Notes: generated by a model not told the origin, from the letters alone. Shown: positions 42,257 through 51,177, numbered from the stretch's first letter. The stretch is 64,000 bases of DNA from Peribacillus simplex (GCF_900156045.1 NZ_FTMX01000011.1:1-64000); one strand, 5' to 3'. A program made the numbers and translations.

Positions 42257-44196
42257 AAACTGACGTATTGGTTGTCGGGGAAGGAGTGTTGGCCGACCAT
42301 GTTCATGGGGACCTGTCCGGCCAATATCAGGTGAATCGCCAAACCGATTTCGAGGCGGGAATACCGAAAACGGCGGCTATGGTCCTTCTGCTGCAAGATG
42401 CCTGGAATCCCGCTGTCCATTTAAAGGCGGAAGAGGTGATAAGGCAAGCGGGCATTCCATGGCTGCGGGGGTTCGTATCATTTGGAGAGGGAGTGATAGG
42501 TCCGTTGGTGCGCCCGGATGTTCCTGGCTGCTCACAGTGTGCGGACCATAGGCATCTCATGGCCGGGCGCGATCGAAAAGAAATGTGGGGAATCCGCAAA
42601 CAGCTGGAGGAAAATGGGGGGATAGATCGTGATGCGGCTGCATCACGCACAGGCCTTTTACAGATGTCCCACTTGATTTGTGCAGAGGTAAGGCAGGCGA
42701 TGAAAGGAGAAGGCACCCGTTCGGAAGGGTGTGTATCAATCATCAACTTGAAAACGCTGAATGGCTCGTGGCACTCATTTTTACCAGATCCATTGTGTCC
42801 GGTTTGCTCAGCATTACCTGATGACTCGAAGGAGCGTGCCAGGATTTCGTTGCAGCCAAGTCCGAAAATCAGTCCCGGCAGTTACCGTACCCGTTCAATG
42901 GAGGAGCTGAATGAAGTTCTGGCCAAGGATTACTTGGACCATCGCACAGGTTTCTTGAATAATAAAATGATAGACCTTGTGCCGCCATTTGCCGATGTAA
43001 GTGTTAATTTGCCTTTGTTCATAGGAGATGAGGGGGCGGCAGGCCGTACTCTCTCATATGCGGTCAGTGAGATGACTGCCATATTGGAGGGATTGGAAAG
43101 GTATTGCGGAATGGAGCCCCGCGGTAAACGGACAGTCATACATGACAGTTACAACAACCTTAAAGATTTTGCGCTCGATCCCATCAGGATAGGGGTACAC
43201 TCGAAGGAAAATTATGCACAGCGCGATTTCCCGTTTCAGCCGTTTAATCCTGACCGCTCGATAGATTGGGTGTGGGGCCACTCATTTTTGCAAGAGCGGC
43301 CGATCTTGGTCCCGGAATTGCTTTCCTATTACAGCTTGGGCTGCGGTCATGGATTTGTCTATGAAACTTCCAATGGCTGTGCTTTAGGGGGAAGTTTGGA
43401 GGAGGCCATTTTCTACGGCATCATGGAAGTGGTAGAACGTGATTCGTTTCTTCTGACCTGGTATGCGCAGCTGCCCCTCACACGTCTTGACCCATATTCA
43501 GCAAATGACAAAGAACTTGAGCTGATGATTGACAGGGCGAGGGCGGCAGCGGGATATGATATCCATTTGTTTAATTCGACCATGGAACATGGTATCCCGA
43601 GCGTATGGGCGTTGGCGAAAAACAGGAAACAAGAAGGATTGAATATCATCTGTGCAGCAGGGGCCCATTTGGACCCGGTCCGGGCTGTGAAAAGCGCGGT
43701 TTTCGAGTTGGCGGGCATGATGCTGACACTTGACGATAAATTGGAAGAGAACCAGGATGAGGTTGAGAAAATGCTGCATGATTCCTCACTGGTACGGAAA
43801 ATGGATGATCATGGCATGCTTTACGGTTTACCGCAAGCCGAAGAGCGGCTGCAGTTTCTGCTGGATGATGACCGCCCGATGCGAACGTTCGCTGAAGAAT
43901 ACGGGGAAAAGGTGAACCATCCGGACTTGACGGAAGATTTGCAGGAAATCCTTCAGGAGTTTCGCCGATTGCAACTCGAGGTGATCGTGGTGGATCAGAC
44001 GACACCGGAAATTGCTCGGAATGGGTTACATTGCGTGAAAGTGCTGATACCGGGGATGCTGCCGATGACATTCGGCCATCATCTTACCCGCATAACGGGG
44101 CTTGAGAGAATACTGAGGGTTCCGATGGAAATAGGATATGCTGAACGGCCGCTTGAATTCGAACAGCTCAATCCGCATCCGCATCCTTTTCCATAA
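42253..44196 (+). CDS. Fused TOMM cyclodehydratase (E1-like docking domain plus YcaO)
   Basis: The 647-aa protein fuses an E1-like partner domain (1-200) with a zinc tetrad, Cys93/Cys96 (GCSQCADHR) and Cys182/Cys185 (PLCPVCSAL), to a YcaO domain (about 235-647). YcaO ATP-binding residues lie in LSYAVSEMTAILEGLERYCG and SLEEAIFYGIMEVVERDSFL. The C-terminus NPHPHPFP is the Pro-rich tail important for cyclodehydratases. It uses ATP to turn Cys residues of the precursor into thiazolines. The GTG at 42253 overlaps the preceding stop; GGAGG lies 8 nt upstream. Confidence 0.92.
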   Translation: MKTDVLVVGEGVLADHVHGDLSGQYQVNRQTDFEAGIPKTAAMVLLLQDAWNPAVHLKAEEVIRQAGIPWLRGFVSFGEGVIGPLVRPDVPGCSQCADHRHLMAGRDRKEMWGIRKQLEENGGIDRDAAASRTGLLQMSHLICAEVRQAMKGEGTRSEGCVSIINLKTLNGSWHSFLPDPLCPVCSALPDDSKERARISLQPSPKISPGSYRTRSMEELNEVLAKDYLDHRTGFLNNKMIDLVPPFADVSVNLPLFIGDEGAAGRTLSYAVSEMTAILEGLERYCGMEPRGKRTVIHDSYNNLKDFALDPIRIGVHSKENYAQRDFPFQPFNPDRSIDWVWGHSFLQERPILVPELLSYYSLGCGHGFVYETSNGCALGGSLEEAIFYGIMEVVERDSFLLTWYAQLPLTRLDPYSANDKELELMIDRARAAAGYDIHLFNSTMEHGIPSVWALAKNRKQEGLNIICAAGAHLDPVRAVKSAVFELAGMMLTLDDKLEENQDEVEKMLHDSSLVRKMDDHGMLYGLPQAEERLQFLLDDDRPMRTFAEEYGEKVNHPDLTEDLQEILQEFRRLQLEVIVVDQTTPEIARNGLHCVKVLIPGMLPMTFGHHLTRITGLERILRVPMEIGYAERPLEFEQLNPHPHPFP

Positions 44197-44219
44197 GCGG
44201 TGATTTAGGAGGTTGGAGG

Positions 44220-45788
44220 ATGAGTCTAGAGGCATTTTTACACAATTTGCATTTTGATATCGAAAAGGCAAGTCCGCCGGATTGGGAAGTGGATTGGAAT
44301 GATGCACCGCTGACGTATAAGCTTTACCGTGACTTGCCTGTTTTTCCGCTATCACTGGAGGTGCCGCTGACGCTCGAGGGGTGCAGCGGACCTTCAAAAC
44401 AGGACCTCGAAGGAATCGGTCATTTCCTCTGGTATGCATATGGCCTGACCCAAGTCAGTCAGGTACCGAGCTCCTCGGAATCTGAGGACCTCATGCAGTC
44501 ATTCCGGCGTTTTCCGCCATCAGGGGGAGCTTTATATCCAAGTGAATTGTACGTGTACTTGAAGCTGGAGGGATTATCTGCTGGTGTATACCATTATGAT
44601 GCGGCACACCACCGGTTGGTTTTGCTGCGGGAAGGGAATTTTGATTCATATATAACAAAAGCTCTTGGTGAAACCTTTGATATGTCAGCATGCTTTGGCA
44701 CCGTTTTTGTATCGACGATGTTTTGGAAAAACTTCTACAAATATAATAACTTTTCATACCGTCTGCAAGGTCTGGATGCAGGCGTGCTTCTTGGACAGTT
44801 GCTCGAAGTGGCGAAACGGTTTGGAATCGCAGCTGGGGTGTGCTTCCAATTCCTTGATCGGGCCATCAATCATCTGCTTGGGCTTTCGGAAGAGGAAGAG
44901 AGCACGTATGCATTAATCCCCTTATCGGAAGAACCTTCTTTTAGATTTAGAGAAGAAAGGAGTATGGACCGGCCTGTCAATTCAACGGAATTATTGCTGG
45001 AATTGACGGATATTCAGCCTGAACACTATGTTCGGTCGCAAAGAATCAGGGAATTTCCGATGCTAACTAAAATGAATGGAGCATCCATGATCGAATCCAC
45101 CCAATCATTCCGGCGGATCAGTCCGAAGAAGGGGGCGAAGCCCGAAGGACATATTGTAGCCCTTCCTATCGTGAATCGGTTGTCCTATGACTTGGCATCA
45201 GTTTGCCGGAAGCGATTTTCACCTGAAATGGACTTCGTACTCGGTAAAGTCAGTCAATGGCAACTGGCTGCTCTCCTGCAGGAGGCAACCGCTTCTTTCT
45301 CCTATCGAAATGACTTGGATGGAAAAAACGAGAACAACGAACATCGCGTTTCATTATATGCTTGTTTGTATAATGTGGAAGACATTCAAGATGGTGCATA
45401 CCATTACGACAGCACGACACATTCATTACGACAGATACAATCAGGAGATCAGAGGCTCCTATTGCAATACGGAATGTCCCTCGATATCATGAATTTTCAG
45501 CAAGTGCCGATCTGCATACATGTAGTTGGTGAGCGGGATTATTCCAAAACGCAACTTGGATATAGAGGATACCGCATCCAGCAAATGGAAGCGGGGATGC
45601 TCGTTCAGAAATTACTGCTAGCGTCGTCAGCCCTCGGAATGAACGGGCACCCGCTGCTCGGCTTTGATGTGAATATGTGTGATGAACTTTACAAGTTAGG
45701 CGGTCCGCAAAGGAAAACGAGCCTGATCCAAATCCCGATCGGACACTATCATGATCGCCCTTGGCTGAAGGCGAGTCTGCATAGTTAA
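44220..45788 (+). CDS. SagB-type azoline dehydrogenase with two nitroreductase-like domains
   Basis: The 522-aa flavoprotein contains two nitroreductase-like halves: residues 50-235 (FRRFPPSGGALYPSELYVYL, SAGVYHYDAAHHRLVLLREG) and about 285-515 (ALLQEATASFSYRNDL, DGAYHYDSTTHSLRQIQSGD, GYRGYRIQQMEAGMLVQKLL). SagB-type enzymes use FMN to oxidise thiazolines to thiazoles. Double-domain forms are normal in heterocycloanthracin clusters. AGGAGGTTGG precedes the ATG. It ends the operon; no exporter or immunity gene follows. Confidence 0.88.
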   Translation: MSLEAFLHNLHFDIEKASPPDWEVDWNDAPLTYKLYRDLPVFPLSLEVPLTLEGCSGPSKQDLEGIGHFLWYAYGLTQVSQVPSSSESEDLMQSFRRFPPSGGALYPSELYVYLKLEGLSAGVYHYDAAHHRLVLLREGNFDSYITKALGETFDMSACFGTVFVSTMFWKNFYKYNNFSYRLQGLDAGVLLGQLLEVAKRFGIAAGVCFQFLDRAINHLLGLSEEEESTYALIPLSEEPSFRFREERSMDRPVNSTELLLELTDIQPEHYVRSQRIREFPMLTKMNGASMIESTQSFRRISPKKGAKPEGHIVALPIVNRLSYDLASVCRKRFSPEMDFVLGKVSQWQLAALLQEATASFSYRNDLDGKNENNEHRVSLYACLYNVEDIQDGAYHYDSTTHSLRQIQSGDQRLLLQYGMSLDIMNFQQVPICIHVVGERDYSKTQLGYRGYRIQQMEAGMLVQKLLLASSALGMNGHPLLGFDVNMCDELYKLGGPQRKTSLIQIPIGHYHDRPWLKASLHS

Positions 45789-45800
45789 AGATGTAATTAT

Positions 45801-45840
45801 AGCCTTCATTTCTTTTAAAGAATGAAGGCCGTTTCTATTT
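45801..45840 (+). terminator. Terminator of the TOMM operon
   Basis: Stem GCCTTCATT/AATGAAGGC followed by CGTTTCTATTT, 13 bp after the dehydrogenase stop. Confidence 0.7.
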
Positions 45841-45867
45841 AATGAGGAAACTCCAATTATTAATAAA

Positions 45868-46086
45868 GGCACTTTTCGTTAAGATTGTTGTTTTTAAAAC
45901 GAAACGATTTAAGGTTGATTGGAGCGCAAGTGCGAGACTCCTGCGGGAGCAGCGGGACAGGTGAGACCCCACAGGCGTTTACGCCGAGGAGGCTCACCGC
46001 CCGCCCCGCGGAAAGCGAGCATCTGGAGGGGAAATCAACCACACCGCATTACTTGGTAAATGGCAACAAAGTATGCGAAAACAGCC
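45868..46086. mobile_element. MITE-like element, copy 3
   Basis: A 219-bp copy (ends GGCACTTTTCGTTAAGATTG and ATGCGAAAACAGCC) with perfect 8-bp direct repeats TTAATAAA at 45860-45867 and 46087-46094. It lies between the TOMM operon and the MocR gene. A frame that runs out of its right end codes LELEKWYSFQPKSAILAAED, possibly a remnant of an interrupted gene, not recognised. Confidence 0.85.
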
Positions 46087-46257
46087 TTAATAAAAAACTG
46101 GAACTTGAAAAATGGTATAGCTTCCAACCTAAAAGTGCAATACTCGCGGCTGAAGATTATACTGAATTATAAGGTTTTACTGCTTTTGGGAATGAATAAG
46201 TATATAAAATTCATAATTTAGTACGCTTTTAACTAAACATTTTAAAGGATGTAGCTT

Positions 46258-47688
46258 ATGGAATGGAAAATTGACAGAAAATCCAAGAAGCCTTTATATA
46301 AACAAATTGCAGCTTACATCGAGAGTGGCATTGCTGATGGAACATTTTTATTGGATAAGCCGCTACCGTCTGAACGCTTCTTGGCAAGTGAACTGGGAGT
46401 TAACAGAAGCACAGTTGTTAAGGCATATGATGAATTGGAAGCAAATGGACTGGTTGAACGAATAAAAGGAAGCGGAACGGTGATCAGCAAGGATATCTGG
46501 GGAGTTACACGAAAACGTATACCTAGTTGGAATCGATATATTGAAGCGGGTTCTTTTTTGCCCAATATGCCAGTAACCCAAAGAATACGTAAAGAGACGG
46601 AAGGGCATCGAGTTATTAACTTAGCTAGCGGGGAGCTTTCAGAAGACTTATTTCCAGTCCAATCCTTACGTGAAATCATTTCCAATAGGTCCTTCATTGG
46701 TAGTTTGGGTTATGATCACCCACAGGGCAATGCTGTTTTGAGGGAAACGATAACCAATCATGTTAAACAGTATAGGAGAATTGACACGCATCCATCTTCC
46801 ATACTCATTACTTCTGGTGCACAGCAGGCCCTGCATCTGGTGGTCCAATGCTTGTTAAAGCCAGGAGATGCCGTTGTAATGGAAGATCCATCATATAGTT
46901 ACAACCTTCCCATCTTTCAATCCGCGGGGCTAAGGATTTTTCCTTTACCAGTTGATAAAGATGGCATCAACCCGGAGGATTTATTGGAACTCCATAAAAA
47001 ACACCGGATCAGGATGATTTTTTTGAACCCTGTATTTCAAAACCCTACAGGAACTGTCCTGCATATCAACCGTCGCAAACGGATTCTGGAACTTTCATCC
47101 GATTATGGAATACCGGTCATAGAAGACGATCCTTATAGTTTAACTTCCTTTGCCGGTGAAGAAATTTCCACTCTTAAATCGATGGATAACAACGGAAATG
47201 TTTTATATATAAGTTCATTGTCAAAAATTGTTGCTTCCGGTTTAAGAATTGGGTGGATTATCGGACCGAAACCCGTTATAGAGAGACTATCTGATGCTAA
47301 GCAGCAGGTTGATTTCGGCCATGGCTCATTCACTCAATGGATAGCAAATGATTTTTTGGATTCAGAGTATTTTCCTGCCCATATTACCTACTTAAGGGGG
47401 CAACTGGAAAAAAGAAGGGATGCAATCGTTTCGAGTCTTCAACAATTCCTGCATAAAGAAGTTGAGTATTATTCGCCAAATGGTGGAATTCATTTGTGGT
47501 GTAAGCTGAAGGTGCCATTGAACGAAATAAAGTTACTGGAGGAATCCATCAAAAGGGGAGTCATATACGTTCCAGGTTCAACATTAGGTACAAATAAGGA
47601 ATATGTACGCTTTACTTTTGGAAGGGAAAATGAGGATTCCATTCACGAAGGCATCAAAAGGTTTGTGGAGGCTGTAAAAAGTTTATAA
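46258..47688 (+). CDS. MocR/PdxR family regulator (GntR helix-turn-helix plus aminotransferase domain)
   Basis: The 476-aa protein has an N-terminal GntR winged helix (about 5-75: PLYKQIAAYIESGIADGTFL, LPSERFLASELGVNRSTVVK) and a fold type I aminotransferase domain (about 110-475). Typical PLP residues appear: SGAQQALHLVVQCLLKPGDA, EDPSYSYN, the Asn-Pro segment PVFQNPTGTV, EDDPYS, and the Schiff-base Lys in ISSLSKIVASGLRIGW. MocR proteins sense PLP or an amino compound and control amino acid, vitamin B6 or transporter genes. The target is not evident; it sits alone between MITE copies 3 and 4. Confidence 0.88.
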   Translation: MEWKIDRKSKKPLYKQIAAYIESGIADGTFLLDKPLPSERFLASELGVNRSTVVKAYDELEANGLVERIKGSGTVISKDIWGVTRKRIPSWNRYIEAGSFLPNMPVTQRIRKETEGHRVINLASGELSEDLFPVQSLREIISNRSFIGSLGYDHPQGNAVLRETITNHVKQYRRIDTHPSSILITSGAQQALHLVVQCLLKPGDAVVMEDPSYSYNLPIFQSAGLRIFPLPVDKDGINPEDLLELHKKHRIRMIFLNPVFQNPTGTVLHINRRKRILELSSDYGIPVIEDDPYSLTSFAGEEISTLKSMDNNGNVLYISSLSKIVASGLRIGWIIGPKPVIERLSDAKQQVDFGHGSFTQWIANDFLDSEYFPAHITYLRGQLEKRRDAIVSSLQQFLHKEVEYYSPNGGIHLWCKLKVPLNEIKLLEESIKRGVIYVPGSTLGTNKEYVRFTFGRENEDSIHEGIKRFVEAVKSL

Positions 47689-47708
47689 TCATATGCTTTC
47701 ATATTCAT

Positions 47709-47747
47709 ACTGTAGACAAACTGGTTCGGTTTGCCTGCAGTTTTTTT
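47709..47747 (+). terminator. Terminator-like hairpin after the MocR gene
   Basis: Stem ACTGTAGACAAAC pairs with GTTTGCCTGCAGT (one mismatch) and is followed by seven T. Same family as hairpins at 982 and 10559, again followed by the relic repeat. Confidence 0.75.
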
Positions 47748-48213
47748 AATTAAAAGGTTCCGGTGATTTCAGAAATCCACATCTAAATGATAACCATACC
47801 CGAGGAGTTAAAGGTGTTGTTTTGGGTCAGTTGATTCAGGAACATCATTTGATGAAAGTTATGTTATTCGACGAACTTTTGTCTTTTTCGAGGAAGCAAG
47901 TTAGGTCTGGAGTTACCACGAGGCGTGGTATCTTAGCCGTTCCTTCAGAGGCGCTTTACCCTTTTCTATGTATATTAACGAGAATTCAGCAAGTGGATGG
48001 TGGAAATTTCACTTGATTGGATGGTCCTAAAATTGGCTGTTCTTTTATTATAGAGAAGTAGGGTTTTCTAATATATTTACGATGAGCGATCAACCTGGAC
48101 AATTTAATTTTGACATGCCAATTAGGAATGATTTTTATGTAGTTACACAGCGATATGCGATGAGAATCGGAATAATTTGAAATGGCTCAAGGAAGTAAAG
48201 GAGGCGTTGAATC
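47748..48213. other. Intergenic region with a short relic repeat
   Basis: Bases 47755-47785 (GGTTCCGGTGATTTCAGAAA, TCCACATC) match the start of the relics at 1036 and 10620. Frames at 47822 (64 codons) and 48082 (32 codons, MSDQPGQFNFDMPIRN) lack good ribosome-binding sites and are not called. Nothing else was seen. Confidence 0.45.
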
Positions 48214-48408
48214 ATGACGATAAGTGTAATATTAGTAGTAGCCATTAGTTTAGTTGCCCTGGTTGGCACCCTTTCGTTAGCGGGGAAGAGTGATAGTGAT
48301 TATTCTGCAGCAACGAGAGGGAATTTGCTGAACCTAAGTTATATTTATATGGGTCTTGCCCTAATATTAACTGTGGGCATCATCTACTTCGTAATAAAAT
48401 TAACCTAA
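48214..48408 (+). CDS. Small membrane protein, 64 aa, two membrane segments
   Basis: The product has hydrophobic segments at 3-23 (ISVILVVAISLVALVGTLSL) and 43-62 (YIYMGLALILTVGIIYFVIK), joined by a polar loop (AGKSDSDYSAATRGN). AAGGAGG lies 9 nt before the ATG, which supports translation. No family is recognised. It is monocistronic; the following 250 bases contain a Crp/Fnr-like palindrome and a terminator-like hairpin, then MITE copy 4. Confidence 0.65.
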   Translation: MTISVILVVAISLVALVGTLSLAGKSDSDYSAATRGNLLNLSYIYMGLALILTVGIIYFVIKLT

Positions 48409-48527
48409 GATATCATGTGAATGATTGCTATAATAGCAAATCAAAATGTTTAGAAATATAGGCTTAATTATATAAAGCTAGTGTTTTGTACGAGTGATAT
48501 AAAAGACATGCTCTATTTGTGGAAAAA

Positions 48528-48543
48528 TGTGAATTTGTTCACA
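48528..48543. promoter_or_regulatory. Crp/Fnr-type palindrome
   Basis: TGTGAATTTGTTCACA fits the Fnr/Crp consensus TGTGA-N6-TCACA exactly. A half-site TGTGAC follows at 48545. The next gene is separated from it by a hairpin and MITE copy 4, so no target is clear; it may be an orphan site left by an insertion or deletion. Confidence 0.45.
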
Positions 48544-48609
48544 TATGTGACGAAAATGTGAACGAAAAGAATCTGATTGATTCGTAAAAAAATAGCTTTT
48601 GTAAGCTGA

Positions 48610-48645
48610 ACGGTCACTACAAAGAAGAACTGACCGTCTCTTTCA
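48610..48645 (+). terminator. Terminator-like hairpin
   Basis: Stem ACGGTCA/TGACCGT with a 14-nt loop and CTCTTTC tail, just left of MITE copy 4. Confidence 0.5.
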
Positions 48646-48656
48646 TTTAATCATTA

Positions 48657-48876
48657 GGCTCTTTTCGTAAAGCTAGTTGTTTTTAAAACGAAACGATTTA
48701 AGGTTGATTGGAGCGCAAGTGCGAGACTCCTGCGGGAGCAGCGGGACATGTGAGATCCCATAGGCGTTTACGGCGAGGAGGCTCACCGCCCGCCCCGCGG
48801 AAAGCGAGCATCTGGAGGGGAAATCAACCACACCGCTTTACTTGGTAAATAGCAACAAAGTATGCGAAAAACAGCC
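48657..48876. mobile_element. MITE-like element, copy 4
   Basis: A 220-bp copy (one extra A near the right end, small differences such as ACATGTGAGATCCCATAGGC). The ends GGCTCTTTTCGTAAAG and ATGCGAAAAACAGCC are inverted. Perfect 8-bp direct repeats AATCATTA occur at 48649-48656 and 48877-48884. It lies 36 bp before the YfmQ-like ATG. Confidence 0.85.
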
Positions 48877-48912
48877 AATCATTAAATTATAACGTAGCGG
48901 AGATGATGAAAT

Positions 48913-49362
48913 ATGACAGTGCCTGTATTGATTTTGACAATTATCTTAGGTTTGCTTAAATTATTAGTTACCTGCCTTCCAACCGATGCAGTGAATTGGA
49001 TTCTGAGTAAATTTAAAATACATTCAGAAATTAGTGGCGCGAATGCAATCGTAACCTTTGATGGAAAACGTTTGGAAGGTGAAGACAAAATTCAAGTAAT
49101 TGATTATTTTAACGAAGCTAAGTTTTTGAAAAAAAATCATATATTCCCAGGGAACGAGCAATTGTTTTTACATCCTGAGAACGGTGGTATTCCAATAATG
49201 ATTGATACTAAAAGAGGAAAAAACGATGTTCGATTATTTTTGTACATTTACAACGACCACGTGGATGTAGTCAAACAGTACAAGAATAAGGTAGTTGCGT
49301 ATAGCCTTCTTTCCGAGAGCCTCCAAGAACGTTCCATGCCAGTAATAAGGAAATTAGTTTAA
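48913..49362 (+). CDS. YfmQ-like protein
   Basis: The 149-aa product has an N-terminal membrane segment (VPVLILTIILGLLKLLVTCL) and a soluble domain with VTFDGKRLEGEDKIQVIDYF, HIFPGNEQLFLHPENGGIP, DTKRGKNDVRLFLYIY and VVAYSLLSESLQERSM. From memory this matches the B. subtilis YfmQ family in length and motif order; its function is unknown. The box before the ATG (AGCGGAGATGATGAA) is GGAG with suitable spacing. MITE copy 4 lies just upstream and probably displaced the original promoter. Confidence 0.65.
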   Translation: MTVPVLILTIILGLLKLLVTCLPTDAVNWILSKFKIHSEISGANAIVTFDGKRLEGEDKIQVIDYFNEAKFLKKNHIFPGNEQLFLHPENGGIPIMIDTKRGKNDVRLFLYIYNDHVDVVKQYKNKVVAYSLLSESLQERSMPVIRKLV

Positions 49363-49397
49363 AAGGAACATAAAAAAAAAGACGTCTTTAAAATGGA

Positions 49398-49447
49398 CTG
49401 CACCCCAATTGTTAGTAACTTACAAGCAATTGGAGATGCAGTTTTTT
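49398..49447 (+). terminator. Terminator-like hairpin resembling fused IS3-type ends
   Basis: Stem CTGCA...AATTG pairs with CAATT...TGCAG and is followed by six T. The left arm, from 49394 (TGGACTGCACCCCAATTGTT), looks like an IS3-family terminal repeat, so the hairpin may be a solo relic now acting as the YfmQ terminator. Confidence 0.6.
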
Positions 49448-49499
49448 ATATGACTCGTGTATTGGTAAGTACATGTACTTTTTATGGATCGGCCAAAAG

Positions 49500-50378
49500 T
49501 CAGTCGTTCTCGGTCAATACCTTTAAAGTCTTTTCCCTGATGCTTATCCTGTTCTTATAATCTTTAGCGACCAATTCTGTATATATTAAATCAAAAAGTA
49601 ATAGCAGCGGAAGCAATGGGGAGATGTTTTGCCCCATATGCATACTGTTCTTGCTCGTGACCAATAGCGATATATCGCCAAGCTTTGAGAGCTCGGAATT
49701 CTTATCCCCAGTAAAGATCAGGATGCGTGAGCCTTGCCTCTTTGCGATTTTAACTGCAGAAATCACTTCCTTCGTTGTTCCGGAAATGGAAATGCCGATG
49801 ACAACACTATTCTCGTTACTTAAAGCTGCATCCATCATTGACTGGTGGGGATCTGTAATAGCTTCAACAGTTAAGCCGATACGGAAAAACTTTGACTTGA
49901 ACTCCTGTGCCGCTATACCTGAACTCCCTATTCCATAAACATGAATCTTATTTGCCTGTGTAAGGTAAGATACAGCTTTTTGGATATCGTCATATGTGGT
50001 TATATGAAAGGTATTATCAATGATGCCTAAGTGATCTTGATACAGTTTAGCGAAGTAATCCACCTGCTTGATGTTCTTCATATTTTTCGGTGTATTTCGG
50101 AGATCCACGAACCTTTTTAACTCATGCCTGAACTCATTGAACCCGGAAAAGGCTAATTTCTGGCAAAAACGCGTAATGGTTGCAGGTGAAATATGAAGCT
50201 TTTTAGCGATTTGACTAATGGTTAACTGACTTACTTCTTCAGGGCGCTGCAGAATGTAATTGGCCAATTCTTCTTCTGTTTTGGTGAATTTGTCCATGCT
50301 GCACTCAATGCCATATATGAGGTTTTCTGCGAGATATTCCATTTGATCACCCATTTCAAATTTCTTATATGTATTCAT
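49500..50378 (-). CDS. RpiR/MurR family transcriptional regulator
   Basis: The 292-aa protein has an N-terminal RpiR helix-turn-helix (about 25-100: FTKTEEELANYILQRPEEVS, LTISQIAKKLHISPATITRF, CQKLAFSGFNEFRHELKRFV) and a C-terminal SIS sugar-phosphate-binding domain (about 135-270: KIHVYGIGSSGIAAQEFKSK, NSVVIGISISGTTKEVISAV). It probably controls the adjacent PTS-nanE genes in response to an amino-sugar phosphate. The first ATG (50378) has a weak box; ATG at 50342 (MEYLAEN), behind GGGTGAT, is possible. Confidence 0.88.
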   Translation of the reverse strand: MNTYKKFEMGDQMEYLAENLIYGIECSMDKFTKTEEELANYILQRPEEVSQLTISQIAKKLHISPATITRFCQKLAFSGFNEFRHELKRFVDLRNTPKNMKNIKQVDYFAKLYQDHLGIIDNTFHITTYDDIQKAVSYLTQANKIHVYGIGSSGIAAQEFKSKFFRIGLTVEAITDPHQSMMDAALSNENSVVIGISISGTTKEVISAVKIAKRQGSRILIFTGDKNSELSKLGDISLLVTSKNSMHMGQNISPLLPLLLLFDLIYTELVAKDYKNRISIREKTLKVLTEND

Positions 50379-50429
50379 AGTTTAATGTATCCATTGGCGG
50401 CGTCAATAACCTGAGGAGCCATGAATCGC

Positions 50430-50465
50430 AAAAAAGACCCAAACTGTTGCCAGTCTGGGTCTTTT
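50430..50465 (-). terminator. Terminator after nanE
   Basis: Stem AAAGACCCAGACTG/CAGTTTGGGTCTTT (minus strand) followed by T-run; it lies between nanE and the RpiR gene. Confidence 0.8.
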
Positions 50466-50484
50466 CATTACTATGTGCAACGTT

Positions 50485-51177
50485 CTATTCTTGGATAGCA
50501 TCCACGAATCTTTTAGTGATTTGCTGCGGCCTGGTAATGGCACCGCCCACTACTACTGCATGGACATTCATATCCAATACAGAGCGGGCGATTTCTGGTG
50601 TTATGACATTTCCTTCCGCGATCACTTTCGCTTTTTTCACTGCTTTTACTATCTCTTTGAGCACAGCATAGTCATCCTCATATATTTTCTGGCCGAACGT
50701 TTCGTCGGTATAGCCGAATAAAGTGGGCGCTACGATATCGAATCCTAATTCGTCAGCGAAAATGGCTTCCTCAATGGTGGATACATCCGCCATTAGTAAA
50801 ACATCCGGATATTTTGCTCTTATTTCACCATAAAACTGCTTTAGCGTTTTACCGTCCGGTCTTACCCTGGATGTAGCATCCGTCGCAATGATTTCCGCTT
50901 TCGTTTCCATCAATGCATCGATTTCGGCCATGGTGGGAGTGATATAGACATCGTTTTGTCCATACACCTGTTTAATGATCCCTATGACTGGAAGGTCCAC
51001 ATTTTTCTTGATTTCGATTATGTCAGCTACAGAGTTTGCGCGGATGCATTTCGCACCGCCTTCTTTGGCAGCAATGGCCATGCGTCCCATAATAAAAGAG
51101 CTGTGCAGCGGCTCATTCTCCAATGCTTGACATGATACAATTAAGCTTTTGTGAATTTTATCCAGCACCTGTTGCAT
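50485..51177 (-). CDS. nanE: N-acetylmannosamine-6-phosphate 2-epimerase
   Basis: The 230-aa TIM-barrel enzyme shows [51 protein letters not shown] (Lys), [35 protein letters not shown] and [12 protein letters not shown] (Glu), all characteristic of NanE. It interconverts ManNAc-6-P and GlcNAc-6-P. ATG 51177 with AAGGA 10 nt upstream matches the family start; a longer frame overlaps the PTS gene. It follows the PTS permease by 31 bp. No nanA lyase or nanK kinase is nearby, consistent with PTS import delivering the 6-phosphate directly. Confidence 0.9.
   Translation of the reverse strand: MQQVLDKIHKSLIVSCQALENEPLHSSFIMGRMAIAAKEGGAKCIRANSVADIIEIKKNVDLPVIGIIKQVYGQNDVYITPTMAEIDALMETKAEIIATDATSRVRPDGKTLKQFYGEIRAKYPDVLLMADVSTIEEAIFADELGFDIVAPTLFGYTDETFGQKIYEDDYAVLKEIVKAVKKAKVIAEGNVITPEIARSVLDMNVHAVVVGGAITRPQQITKRFVDAIQE

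Noticed and set aside
47822-48016. 64-codon frame (MGQLIQEHHLMK...)
   Set aside because: No suitable ribosome-binding site and no recognisable protein features; likely chance or decayed sequence.
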